The translations under genes were made by a program, and so were the position numbers. DNA of 32,266 nt from NCBI GenBank assembly GCA_016791285.1, contig JAEUMX010000045.1, positions 1 to 32,266 of the forward strand, given 5' to 3'. The first letter of the stretch is position 1. Each line of letters begins with the position of its first letter. Source of the stretch: Burkholderiales bacterium (GTDB lineage Bacteria; Pseudomonadota; Gammaproteobacteria; Burkholderiales; JAEUMW01). Under the pieces are notes generated by a model, which did not search any database, was not told the origin of the DNA, and saw only the letters and a list, made by a program, of their open reading frames with translations. Positions 1 through 7,265 of this stretch are shown one piece after another.

Positions 1-24
1 AAAAACTCTAGGATGGAGGAGGCA

Positions 25-288
25 ATGCAGCTTACGGAGAGACACAAGCAATACTGGCACAAGAATCTCACCATCACCGTAGTTCTTCTCGCGATCTGGT
101 TTGTCGTTACATTCGTGATCGGCTATTTCGCCCGTGACATCAACGAGGTCAGGGTGCTGGGTTTTCCCCTCGCTTTCTATATGGCCGCGCAGGGGACGCT
201 GGTCATATACGTCGTGATCATCTGGTTCTACGCTCGCTACATGAACGGGCTGGACCGCGAATACCACGTCGACGAAGGGGAGGACTGA
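25..288 (+). CDS. DUF4212 small membrane subunit of a solute symporter
   Basis: An 87-residue protein with two hydrophobic segments (about residues 14-36 and 48-70) joined by a short loop. The family signature residues WFVVTFVIGYFAR and FYMAAQGTLVIYVVIIWFYAR are typical of the DUF4212 family. These small proteins are almost always encoded directly before a large sodium:solute symporter and are assumed to be its membrane partner; the mechanism is not settled. I chose the ATG at 25 because a GGAGGAGG purine run at 15-22 lies just before it. An in-frame ATG at 13 would place that run inside the gene and has no ribosome site of its own. The stop is two bases before the start of the symporter, so the two genes are co-translated. 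Upstream control lies outside the window. Confidence 0.88.
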   Translation: MQLTERHKQYWHKNLTITVVLLAIWFVVTFVIGYFARDINEVRVLGFPLAFYMAAQGTLVIYVVIIWFYARYMNGLDREYHVDEGED

Positions 289-290
289 CC

Positions 291-2348
291 ATGGCCGTCC
301 AGTCGCAAGCGGCGTTCACCGCCCAGCTCAAGAAGTATTACAGCTTCTACACAGGCGGCTTCATCGCCTTCATCGTCGTCCTCGCAATCCTCGAGCAGCT
401 GGGAGTGCCGAACAAGATCCTCGGCTACCTCTTCCTGTTCGCGACCATCGGCCTCTACGCAGGCATCGGCATCATGAGCCGCACCGCCGACGTGGCGGAA
501 TACTACGTCGCGGGCCGCCGCGTTCCTGCCTTCTTCAACGGCATGGCGACCGGCGCGGACTGGATGAGCGCAGCCTCCTTCATCGGGATGGCAGGTACGC
601 TGTACGCGACCGGATACGACGGGCTCGCCTTCGTGATGGGCTGGACCGGGGGGTACTGCCTCGTGGCGTTGTTCCTTGCCCCCTATCTCAGGAAGTTCGG
701 GCAGTTCACGATCCCCGACTTCCTCGGCGCCCGATACGGCGGGAACATTCCTCGCGCCATCGGCGTCTTCGCCGCCATTGTCTGCTCGTTCACCTACGTG
801 ATCGCCCAGATCTACGGCGTGGGCATCATCACCAGCCGCTTCACCGGACTGGAGTTCGGCATCGGTGTTTTCGTAGGCCTCGCCGGCATTCTCGTGTGCT
901 CGTTCCTGGGCGGCATGCGAGCGGTCACGTGGACGCAAGTAGCGCAGTACATCATTCTGATTATTGCGTACATGATCCCGGTGGTATGGCTGGCAGTGAA
1001 GCAGACCGGTGTGCCCGTGCCACAACTGGTCTACGGCTTTCAGCTCGAAAAGGTCGATGCCAAGGCAAAGGAGCTCAACGCCAACCCGAAGGAACTCCAG
1101 GTGCGCGACATCTACAAGGAGCGCGCCGCGTCGGCTGAGACCAAATTGAAGGAACTGGAAGCCAAGGGCGCAACGTTCCTCAACGAGCAGCGCGCCGCTC
1201 TCGATAAGAAGGTCGCGGATCTCACAGCCGCCAGCGCACCGGAAGCCGATATCAAAGCCGCGCAAGCCGTGGTCGACAAGTTCCCGGCCGATGTCGCAGC
1301 CGCCACTGCAGCGTGGAAGAAGGACGTCGCGGGCAATAAGGCCAAGGCCGCGCCCATCACGCCCCACAGTGAAGCGTTCCCGGGCAAGGACGACAAGGCG
1401 CGCGACATCAAGCGCCGGAACTTCCTCGCACTGGTGTTCTGCCTGATGGTCGGCACGGCTGCGCTGCCCCACATTCTCATGCGCTACTACACCACCCCCA
1501 GCGTGCGAGAAGCACGGGTCTCCGTGTTCTGGTCGCTGTTCTTCATCTTCCTGCTCTACTTCACGGCACCGGCCCTCGCCGTCCTGGTGAAGTACACGGT
1601 GTACTTCGACGTCGTCGGAACCGCCTTCGCGAGTCTGCCGGGGTGGGTGTCGGCTTGGGCGAAGGTGGACCCGACACTGATGAGCGTGGTCGATGTAAAC
1701 AAGGACGGCATCGTGCAACTGGCGGAGATCAGCATCGGGCCAGACCTGATCGTGCTCGCCACCCCGGAGATCGCGGGGCTCCCGTACGTGATCTCAGGAC
1801 TCGTCGCCGCGGGCGGCCTCGCAGCCGCGCTGTCTACCGCGGACGGCCTTCTGCTCACGATCGCCAATGCCTTGTCGCACGACGTGTACTACAAGATGAT
1901 CGACCCGAACGCCCCGACGACCCGGCGCCTGGCGGTCGCCAAGACGTTATTGCTGGTGGTGGCGGTGATTGCCGCGTACGTGACGTCGCTCAAACCGGGG
2001 GACATTCTGTTCCTGGTAGGCGCGGCGTTCTCGCTCGCTGCCTCTGCGTTCTTCCCGGCGCTCGTCTGCGGTGTGTTCTGGAAACGCGCGAACAAGCTGG
2101 GTGCGATCATCGGCATGGTGGCAGGGCTCGGCATCTGCATGTACTACATGTACATGACGTATCCGTTCTTCGGCGTGAACGCGCCGCTCTGGTGGGACAT
2201 CAACCCGATCTCGGCCGGCATCTTCGGCATTCCGGCTGGCTTCATCGGCATCATCATCGGCAGCCTGATCTCGCCTGCGCCGCAGAAGGACATCCAGGAG
2301 CTGGTGGACCACGTACGCTATCCCGACCTCAAGCCGGCAGCAAGCTGA
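291..2348 (+). CDS. Sodium:solute symporter, large VC_2705-type, carboxylate uptake likely
   Basis: A 685-residue multi-pass inner membrane protein of the sodium:solute symporter family. It belongs to the large subfamily paired with DUF4212, related to acetate permease ActP. Visible family features are the early transmembrane segments with AEYYVAGRRVPAFFNGMATG (about residues 70-89) and the late core segment GLVAAGGLAAALSTADGLLL. Two things enlarge it beyond the roughly 550 residues of ActP. One is a charged Lys/Glu/Ala-rich cytoplasmic insert at about residues 251-375. The other is a loop at residues 468-479 that fits an EF-hand calcium site. The substrate is inferred: a propionyl-CoA synthetase gene lies across the inserted element at 12223-14127, so a short carboxylate such as acetate or propionate is plausible. 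The operon ends at the terminator at 2373-2404. Confidence 0.88.
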   Translation: MAVQSQAAFTAQLKKYYSFYTGGFIAFIVVLAILEQLGVPNKILGYLFLFATIGLYAGIGIMSRTADVAEYYVAGRRVPAFFNGMATGADWMSAASFIGMAGTLYATGYDGLAFVMGWTGGYCLVALFLAPYLRKFGQFTIPDFLGARYGGNIPRAIGVFAAIVCSFTYVIAQIYGVGIITSRFTGLEFGIGVFVGLAGILVCSFLGGMRAVTWTQVAQYIILIIAYMIPVVWLAVKQTGVPVPQLVYGFQLEKVDAKAKELNANPKELQVRDIYKERAASAETKLKELEAKGATFLNEQRAALDKKVADLTAASAPEADIKAAQAVVDKFPADVAAATAAWKKDVAGNKAKAAPITPHSEAFPGKDDKARDIKRRNFLALVFCLMVGTAALPHILMRYYTTPSVREARVSVFWSLFFIFLLYFTAPALAVLVKYTVYFDVVGTAFASLPGWVSAWAKVDPTLMSVVDVNKDGIVQLAEISIGPDLIVLATPEIAGLPYVISGLVAAGGLAAALSTADGLLLTIANALSHDVYYKMIDPNAPTTRRLAVAKTLLLVVAVIAAYVTSLKPGDILFLVGAAFSLAASAFFPALVCGVFWKRANKLGAIIGMVAGLGICMYYMYMTYPFFGVNAPLWWDINPISAGIFGIPAGFIGIIIGSLISPAPQKDIQELVDHVRYPDLKPAAS

Positions 2349-2372
2349 TTCGTTGCTCCATCGGAGGTCGAT

Positions 2373-2404
2373 GCAAAGCCCGTGTAAGCGGGCTTTGCGT
2401 TTTT
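2373..2404 (+). terminator. Intrinsic terminator of the symporter operon
   Basis: A perfect 10-bp stem, GCAAAGCCCG (2373-2382) and CGGGCTTTGC (2389-2398), closes a six-base loop and is followed by G and five T residues. It lies 25 bases after the symporter stop. Its T tract overlaps the -35 box of the tRNA promoter. Confidence 0.9.
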
Positions 2405-2431
2405 GACAGGGTGGCGGCGCTGGTTTATTCT
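2403..2431 (+). promoter_or_regulatory. Sigma-70 promoter of tRNA-Ser
   Basis: TTGACA (2403-2408) is separated by 17 bases from TATTCT (2426-2431). A GC-only stretch (CGCGCGC) follows where the discriminator would lie, which is the pattern of stringently controlled stable-RNA promoters. The predicted start, about 2438, is a few bases before the mature tRNA. Confidence 0.65.
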
Positions 2432-2445
2432 CGCGCGCTCTTTTC

Positions 2446-2538
2446 GGAGAAGTGGCCGAGCGGCTTAAGGCGCACGCTTGGAAAGCGTGTGTACGGCTTA
2501 TCCCCGTACCGTGGGTTCGAATCCCACCTTCTCCGCCA
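2446..2538 (+). tRNA. tRNA-Ser (anticodon GGA)
   Basis: A class II tRNA of 93 bases including an encoded CCA (2536-2538). The acceptor stem GGAGAAG (2446-2452) pairs with CTTCTCC (2528-2534). The anticodon arm CACGC-TTGGAAA-GCGTG gives anticodon GGA, which reads UCC and UCU. A long variable arm (GTACGG...CCGTAC) and a T arm with GGTTCGAATCC are present. The gene is intact although an element is inserted at its 3' end, so the element restored the 3' part. Confidence 0.96.
2518..2531 (+). repeat. Left attachment core inside the tRNA-Ser T arm and acceptor stem
   Basis: CGAATCCCACCTTC, identical to 11904-11917. It lies in the 3' part of the tRNA gene, the usual target of P4-type integrases, and is on the integrase side of the element. 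Confidence 0.75.
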
Positions 2539-2660
2539 AGGATGTATTCAGCCGCAGTCACCAGCATTCAGTTGTCCAGCAGTCTTCCAATCATAAACAA
2601 CGACTTACGCAGACATTGCACTCGTCTGCGTCTGTCTGCATCCGGTTGCAACCAGCGCGA

Positions 2661-2708
2661 TTTGTGAGTACATTTGTGAGTACCGAGGCAGTTTTGCCTG
2701 TGAGTACC
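2661..2708 (+). repeat. Three arm-type integrase repeats, left end
   Basis: Three direct copies of a GTGAGTAC-centred 12-mer start at 2661, 2673 and 2697: TTTGTGAGTACA, TTTGTGAGTACC and CCTGTGAGTACC. Start-to-start distances are 12 and 24 bases, so they lie in one phase. The same motif recurs near the right end at 11825-11847. They lie between the left core and the integrase start, where tyrosine integrases commonly bind arm sites and repress their own promoter. Binding is inferred. Confidence 0.65.
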
Positions 2709-2729
2709 GCAAAAGCAGGGATTCGAATC

Positions 2730-3947
2730 ATGCCGCTCACCGATCCGCAATGCCGCAACGCCACCTGTCCCGCGGGTAAGCCCTTTGCCCGCTACCTCGA
2801 CGGCGGGAACCTCTACCTGGAAGTCCGGCCGTCCGGCTCCAAACTCTGGCGCCTGCGCTATCGCTTCGCCGGCAAAGCCAACCTGCTCGCGCTCGGCGCC
2901 TATCCCGCTGTCAGCCTGCGAGACGCGCGCCGCGCTCGGGACGCCGCAAGGCTCCAGCTAGCTGCCGGGATCGATCCGAACGCCGCGAAGCAGGAAGCCA
3001 AGCGCGCGAACCAGGCGCAAGAGACCAGCTTCGAGGCGATCGCCCGGCGATGGTGGGAAGACTGGCGCGCGAACAGGTCCGCGCGGCATGCCGCATACGT
3101 CATCCGGCGGCTTGAGGCCGACGCGTTCCCCGCGATCGGGAGCCGGCCGGTGGACGAGCTAACCGCCCCGGCATTCGTCCGGCTCGCCAAGAGCATCGAG
3201 GCGCGCGGCGTGGCCGACATTGCCCGCCGGGTGCTCATGACGTGCGGACAAGTCATGCGCTACGCCGTGGCGCATGGCCTTGCAGAGCGAAACCCCGTCG
3301 CCGAAGTGAAGCCGGGTGACGTGCTCCGAGCGCGCCGGCAAGTCAACTTCGCGCGGATCCCACTCGACGAGCTGCCCGACCTGCTGCGCCGGATCGACGC
3401 CTACCAGGGAAGCGCCTACACGCGGCTCGCCATGCGCCTGATGCTGCTCACGTTCGCTCGCACCGGCGAGCTGATCGGCGCCCGTTGGGATGAAATAGAC
3501 CTCTCGCGTGCCGAGTGGAAGATTCCAGCCGAGCGCACCAAGAGCCGTCGGCAGCATCTGGTACCGCTGTCCCGGCAGGCGACCGAGGTTCTGCTGACGC
3601 TCTCAGAGATCAGGCGCGGCGACCTGCTCTTCCCTGGCGAGCGGGATTCGGGAACACCGATGAGCAACAACACGATCCTCAAAGCGCTCGAGCGCATGGG
3701 CTACGCCGGCAGGATGACCGGGCACGGCTTCCGGGGCATCGCCAGCACGGCGCTCAACGAGCTCGGCTTCCGTCCTGACGTGATCGAAGCGCAACTGGCG
3801 CACATCCAGGCGAGCCGTGTTCGCGCTGCCTACAACCATGCGCAGTACCTACCCGAGCGGCGCCAGTTGATGCAGGCTTGGGCCGACCACGTCGACGCGC
3901 TCAGGACCGGCGCGAACGTCGTTCCGCTGCACCGGCCGGCAGCGTAA
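2730..3947 (+). CDS. P4-type tyrosine integrase
   Basis: A 405-residue site-specific recombinase that would insert and excise the element at tRNA-Ser. The N-terminal arm-binding domain (DUF4102 type, residues 1-85) has the LALGAYPAVSLRDARRARD signature. A core-binding helical region follows at about 100-195, then the catalytic domain. Catalytic residues read as R244 (ARTGEL), K271, H332 and R335 (HGFR), H358 and the nucleophile Y368 (RAAYNHAQY), so the enzyme looks intact. The open frame extends upstream through the tRNA, but I chose the ATG at 2730: it gives the usual family length of about 400 residues and leaves the tRNA and arm repeats outside the gene. The gene is convergent with the capsid gene and ends just before a short hairpin. 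Confidence 0.92.
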   Translation: MPLTDPQCRNATCPAGKPFARYLDGGNLYLEVRPSGSKLWRLRYRFAGKANLLALGAYPAVSLRDARRARDAARLQLAAGIDPNAAKQEAKRANQAQETSFEAIARRWWEDWRANRSARHAAYVIRRLEADAFPAIGSRPVDELTAPAFVRLAKSIEARGVADIARRVLMTCGQVMRYAVAHGLAERNPVAEVKPGDVLRARRQVNFARIPLDELPDLLRRIDAYQGSAYTRLAMRLMLLTFARTGELIGARWDEIDLSRAEWKIPAERTKSRRQHLVPLSRQATEVLLTLSEIRRGDLLFPGERDSGTPMSNNTILKALERMGYAGRMTGHGFRGIASTALNELGFRPDVIEAQLAHIQASRVRAAYNHAQYLPERRQLMQAWADHVDALRTGANVVPLHRPAA

Positions 3948-3951
3948 TTCG

Positions 3952-3969
3952 AGCGCCAAGGGCGCTTTT
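3952..3969 (+). terminator. Possible weak terminator after integrase
   Basis: AGCGCC (3952-3957) and GGCGCT (3961-3966) pair around a 3-base loop, followed by only three more T residues. It begins five bases after the integrase stop codon. The short stem and T run make it a weak candidate. Confidence 0.45.
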
Positions 3970-4089
3970 ACGCCGATTTGACAGCCCCCAGGCCGCGCGA
4001 GAGGCCGAATCTTCGCGTAGGAGCGCTGTAGGGCCGTCCCGAAACGCAAAAGGCGACCGAAGTCGCTCTTTGCGTGCGCCGAAGCGCCC

Positions 4090-4160
4090 ATGCCGTGCCA
4101 TGCCTTTGCTTTGCCCAGCCACGCCCAGCCGTGCCACGCCCTGCCTTGCCTGGCCGAGCC
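4090..4160. repeat. Degenerate pentanucleotide (NNGCC) tandem array
   Basis: Twelve NNGCC units: three from 4090 to 4104 and nine in unbroken 5-base register from 4116 to 4160, with an 11-base interruption (TTTGC repeated) between. The two variable bases differ freely while GCC is kept. It lies in the non-coding gap of the element. Translation of the minus strand gives a repetitive Trp/Gly/Ala/Lys-rich string, which I take as a by-product. Confidence 0.7.
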
Positions 4161-4196
4161 TCGTCTGCGTAAGAAGGCAATCAAATGGCAGGATAG

Positions 4197-4228
4197 CAAA
4201 GAAACAAAGCCCGGCTGGTGGCCGGGCT
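4197..4228 (-). terminator. Intrinsic terminator of the element's minus-strand operon
   Basis: An 8-bp stem (AGCCCGGC 4208-4215 with GCCGGGCT 4221-4228), read on the minus strand, is followed by TTGTTTCTTTG. It lies about 135 bases after the capsid stop, in the right orientation to end the capsid transcript. Confidence 0.75.
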
Positions 4229-4363
4229 CTGCTGCCTGCCGCGCTCCCCGGACTCACGAAAGTGAAGCGGGAGCCGCCGACTGTCGGGGTTGTTTGGGTC
4301 ACTCAGCCGACTTGACCCGCGGCGCCGGAAACCCAAGAGCGCCGCACACATCTTGCGCGGCGA

Positions 4364-5461
4364 TTACGAAGTGCCGAATTTCAAAAACTTCACCGCGCGC
4401 AGGTCGCGGGCACCGCCGCCGACGCGCTTCGTCGTGTAGAAGTGCACGTAGGGCTTGTTCGTGAACGGATCGCGCAGGGTCGCGCTGTTGCGATCGAGCA
4501 CGACGTAGGCTTTGCTGAAATCGCCGAACGCGACGCTCAGGCTGTTGGCCGCGATCACCGGCACGTTCTCGTCCTCGAACACGGGATAGCCCAGCAGCAT
4601 ACTCGGCTGCCCCGCCTGCAGGCTCGGCTGCCACAGAAGTTGCCCCTGGCCGTCCTTGAACTTGCGCACGACCTCAAGCGTCGAGCCCGCCATCAGCCAG
4701 CTAGCGTTCTGCCGATAGCGCGGCTTCACCGCGTAGATCAGAGCGAGCAGCTTGTCGACCGGGTTGCTGCCCGGAAAGGCGCCGCTCTGACCGGTTGCGA
4801 CGTATTGAAAGGCGTTCTCCGAGCGCACGCCATCGGCATCGGTCGAGATGTCGTAGGTCAGGAGCCCGCGCGGCCGGACGATGCCATCGCCGTTGATGAA
4901 GGCGTCGCCCTCGCCGGCCGCGAAGCTCTCGCTCACCTCGGCAACGAGCCAGTCTTCGAGATCGAAGCCGACATCGTCAAGCAGGCGCTGCGTGACGGCA
5001 GGGTTCGCGTAGATCTCGCCCGGCTTCGGCGAGATGTCGCGCAGCTCGGGCGTCGCGGTCTCCGGCCGCGGCGTCGTCTCGCCGACCCATGCGTAACCGG
5101 TCCCGCCAGAGCTGTGAATCATGTGAAAGTCCTGCGTTTTGAGCTCGATCACACGCGCGAGCTGGCGCATCGGCGAGAGTTCCCGCAGCGCTTTCGTGAT
5201 CTGCTCGTCGATTTGCCTCGGGAGCAAGAAGCCGCCAGACGGATCGACGCCGCTTTGCATGCTCTTCAGCTCGCGTTCGCCGGTGCGCAGGTAGTCGAGG
5301 AAACGCGCTTTGTACTCGGCGTTCTCGGAGGATGAGCTACCGCCGCCCAGGACCAAGCCGGCGCGGCCAGCGCGCCGCTCCAGCTCGCTCAGCCGCTGGC
5401 CCCAGGCTTCGAGCTGCTGGCCCTGCCGTTCGAGGACGCTCAAGATTTCACTTGTACTCAT
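4364..5461 (-). CDS. HK97-type phage major capsid protein
   Basis: A 365-residue capsid subunit of the HK97 fold family. Residues 5-32 form a short predicted coiled coil (LSVLERQGQQLEAWGQRLSELE), a much shorter scaffold-like arm than the roughly 100-residue delta domain of HK97. A Gly/Ser linker follows (39-46). The structured part begins near KSMQSGVDPSGGFLLP (66-81), and FINGDGIVRPRGLLTY (188-203) is the classic family motif. The start at 5461 has a GAGAGG ribosome site at 5470-5475; an in-frame start further upstream has none. No protease, portal or terminase gene accompanies it. It is the last gene of the minus-strand set. An encapsulin is unlikely because the sequence matches phage capsids and no cargo enzyme is adjacent. 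Confidence 0.9.
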   Translation of the reverse strand: MSTSEILSVLERQGQQLEAWGQRLSELERRAGRAGLVLGGGSSSSENAEYKARFLDYLRTGERELKSMQSGVDPSGGFLLPRQIDEQITKALRELSPMRQLARVIELKTQDFHMIHSSGGTGYAWVGETTPRPETATPELRDISPKPGEIYANPAVTQRLLDDVGFDLEDWLVAEVSESFAAGEGDAFINGDGIVRPRGLLTYDISTDADGVRSENAFQYVATGQSGAFPGSNPVDKLLALIYAVKPRYRQNASWLMAGSTLEVVRKFKDGQGQLLWQPSLQAGQPSMLLGYPVFEDENVPVIAANSLSVAFGDFSKAYVVLDRNSATLRDPFTNKPYVHFYTTKRVGGGARDLRAVKFLKFGTS

Positions 5462-5725
5462 TTGGAATACCTCTCTGCGCTGCGCTCCGCGATCGGCGCG
5501 CAACGCGCAAACGTTCAAGGGGGTTCATCGCTCGGATCGACCTGGCAACACGCGTCGCAGGCTCACCCTGCGGGGCTGCCGCCGATCTCAAGCGGTATTT
5601 CGACGCTTCGCGGAACCTGGCTCGCCCAGGCGTGCAAGCGGGTGAAGGCAGCCGCCGGACCCGGTCGGACTCGCTCCGATTGCGGACGGAAGGCTCGAAT
5701 CGCAGTATGGCACGCGCACGCGCAG
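5462..5725. other. Non-coding leader before the capsid gene
   Basis: A 264-base gap on the element's minus strand with no credible gene and no clear promoter. It breaks the otherwise close spacing of the operon, so the capsid gene may have its own transcription start here. I see only the ribosome site next to the capsid start. Confidence 0.4.
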
Positions 5726-5989
5726 TCAGTGCGGACGTTCCTCGGGCTCCGGCTCGCGAAATTCAAACGCCGAGGCGATCGGGCGACCGTCGCGCACGTC
5801 AACCACGCGCAGCTCGACACGCGGCGGGTTGAGGCAGATCACGAGCTCCAGGCGCGCGCGACCCGTAGCGACCAGACCCTCGATCTCGCGGTACAGCTCG
5901 GGGTCGCCGGCCCGGCCGAACGCCAGGCCGCGTTGCGTGACCACGTCGGCGGCCCGGAGCAGCTCGGCAACTGCTTCAGCATCGCTCAT
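5726..5989 (-). CDS. Small acidic hypothetical protein of the element
   Basis: An 87-residue protein I do not recognise. It has an alternating helix and strand character (DPELYREIEGLVATGRARLELVICLNPPRVELRVVDVRDG) and an acidic, proline-rich tail (FREPEPEERPH). The start is supported by a TAGGAG ribosome site just upstream. A GC hairpin (6002-6017) sits immediately before that site on the transcript. Given its place before the capsid gene it could be a morphogenesis or regulatory factor, but nothing in the sequence shows this. Confidence 0.6.
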   Translation of the reverse strand: MSDAEAVAELLRAADVVTQRGLAFGRAGDPELYREIEGLVATGRARLELVICLNPPRVELRVVDVRDGRPIASAFEFREPEPEERPH

Positions 5990-6214
5990 AACAAGCTCCT
6001 ACCCCGGCAAACCGGGGGTCAATTCGCGCTCCACGCGCTTCCAAGGGCGGGGCACTACCCCTACCCCCGCCCCGGGGTCAAAAACGGCCCCAAAGCCGCT
6101 CCTAAGCGGTCCCCAGGGGTCGCACCACATACCCCCCTGCCTCAATTTCGCGGGCGCAAGAATCTGGCTAGGCAACGGTCAGCAGAAGCGAAACGCGTAG
6201 ACATTTTCCGGCCC
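5990..6214. other. Intergenic region with hairpins and GGGGTC repeats
   Basis: A 225-base gap between two small genes of the element. It holds a hairpin CCCCGG/CCGGGG (6002-6007, 6012-6017), a second stem-loop around 6092-6107 (GCCGCT/AGCGGT), and three copies of GGGGTC at 6015, 6074 and 6116, two of them extended to GGGGTCAA. These could be operator-like sites or transcript structures. No gene is visible. Confidence 0.45.
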
Positions 6215-6400
6215 CTACCCCTCGGGCAGAAAACCATCGGTAATCCCTTCGCGGGGGTTTTCTTTCGCGCCGGTCCGTTGCAGGTCGCGCGGCAAGCCAG
6301 GTTTCTCCCAGCCGGCAGGCTGCCGCCCGAGCAACCGCTCCAGCAGCTCGACGCGGCGCTCGAGCTCGGCCAGGCGCGCGAGCAGGTCGTCAGCCACCAT
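6215..6400 (-). CDS. Small coiled-coil protein of the element
   Basis: A 61-residue protein. Residues 3-25 (ADDLLARLAELERRVELLERLLG) form a leucine-zipper-like heptad pattern, followed by a polar, Gly/Pro-rich tail. The ATG at 6400 is preferred over one 11 codons upstream because a GAGG purine run lies about nine bases before it and the preceding gene ends at 6390, giving a short overlap typical of coupled genes. A dimerising regulatory or scaffold-like function is conceivable; I do not recognise the family. Confidence 0.55.
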   Translation of the reverse strand: MVADDLLARLAELERRVELLERLLGRQPAGWEKPGLPRDLQRTGAKENPREGITDGFLPEG

Positions 6401-7256
6401 GCCGCGCTGCCTCTTGCTGGACCGCGAGGGCAATCACCGCGCTCAAGAATCCCGACAATGCCCGGGTGCAGTCTTCGGCCCGCGCCTTGCCGCGATGCTT
6501 GAGTGCGCGGTACGGCTTGCCCGTGGCGTCCCGCTGAAGCGTGGTGATCTCGGTCACCGGCTCACTCTGCGCGAGAGCAAGGCACTCGTTCATCAGCGTG
6601 CTCACGGCCGTGCAGAGCGCCGCGCCGTTTCGGTTGTGGATCTGCACAACGGCGAACTTCTCGCCGGCTTTTTCGAGGTCCGCGTCGATCGCCAGCAGCG
6701 AATCGAGCACGTCGTCAATCGGTAGCTTGCTCATCGTGGTCTCCGTTCGTGAATCGTGAGTTTGAACCAACCCGCCGGCGATCAGCTTCGGCCCGAGCGC
6801 GGCGTGCACTCGCAACAGCAGCCCGTCGAGTCGGCGAAACAGCTCCCGGCGTTGTTCCAAGGCGCTCGACTTGCGGATTCCCAACAGCCGGCGCACGTGG
6901 TCGATGCCGCCGCGGCCGCGCGACATGCCGACGTACTGCGCGAGCATCAAGGCGGTGGCTTCGCGAGCCTCCGGGGTCGGGTTCAGGTGCTCGATCAACG
7001 CCAGCGCCGCGGGTCCTCGCGCCTGGCTGCGACTGTAGAGCGCGAGCGCCAGCCAGCAGAGCGGCTCGCCCAGCCCCTCGACCTGGCGACGGACCAAGGC
7101 TGCTTGCGCAAGGCGATCCCATGCGCCCGAGGCTTCGAACGGCCTCGGCAGGCGCACGCCGCATCGCGCCGTGAAGACGCTCGCTTGCGCAACGATCGGC
7201 ACCGACTCCAGGCGAAAGGCCCAGCGCAACGCATGGTCGACCGACGTGAAGTTCAC
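6390..7256 (-). CDS. Unknown 288-aa element protein with a probable internal start
   Basis: The GTG start has a GAGGT site six bases upstream and lies nine bases after the ssb stop. I do not recognise the protein. Residues 1-165 are mostly helical with many Arg, Ala and Leu residues. Residues 175-288 begin with MSKLPIDDVLDSLLAIDADL and contain a short Lys/Arg-rich stretch (about 245-258). At codon 175 (ATG at 6734) a GGAG site lies about seven bases before an in-frame ATG. The two halves may therefore be two genes joined by loss of a stop codon, or one gene giving a long and a short product. Its position after ssb suggests a replication or regulatory role, but this is only context. Confidence 0.65.
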   Translation of the reverse strand: MNFTSVDHALRWAFRLESVPIVAQASVFTARCGVRLPRPFEASGAWDRLAQAALVRRQVEGLGEPLCWLALALYSRSQARGPAALALIEHLNPTPEAREATALMLAQYVGMSRGRGGIDHVRRLLGIRKSSALEQRRELFRRLDGLLLRVHAALGPKLIAGGLVQTHDSRTETTMSKLPIDDVLDSLLAIDADLEKAGEKFAVVQIHNRNGAALCTAVSTLMNECLALAQSEPVTEITTLQRDATGKPYRALKHRGKARAEDCTRALSGFLSAVIALAVQQEAARHGG

Positions 7257-7265
7257 CGGCGCACC

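Larger units (their letters stand above)
3948..4363. other. Largest intergenic gap of the element (integrase-capsid), with terminators and pentamer array
   Basis: A 416-base stretch between the convergent integrase and capsid genes with no credible gene. It holds a hairpin after the integrase (3952-3969), a run of NNGCC pentamers (4090-4160) and a minus-strand terminator (4197-4228). The rest shows no structure I can name. A replication origin or packaging site is possible here but not shown. Confidence 0.6.

Noticed and set aside
237..1718. A long minus-strand frame opposite the symporter
   Set aside because: It mirrors a well-supported membrane protein gene, has an Arg/His/Asp-rich composition typical of antisense frames in GC-rich DNA, and no ribosome site or family likeness.
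2452..2667. Short frames running through tRNA-Ser
   Set aside because: They translate the tRNA itself, a known source of false genes; no ribosome site.
4090..4160. CRISPR array or coding repeat in the pentamer region
   Set aside because: Units are five bases without spacers, and the frames that read through it are low-complexity and lack start signals.
4364..5461. Encapsulin nanocompartment
   Set aside because: The sequence has phage capsid motifs and a coiled-coil arm, lies in an integrated element and has no cargo enzyme next to it.
5563..5820. A minus-strand 85-codon frame before the capsid gene
   Set aside because: It overlaps the better supported 87-aa gene in another frame, is Arg/Ser/Ala-rich and lacks a ribosome site.
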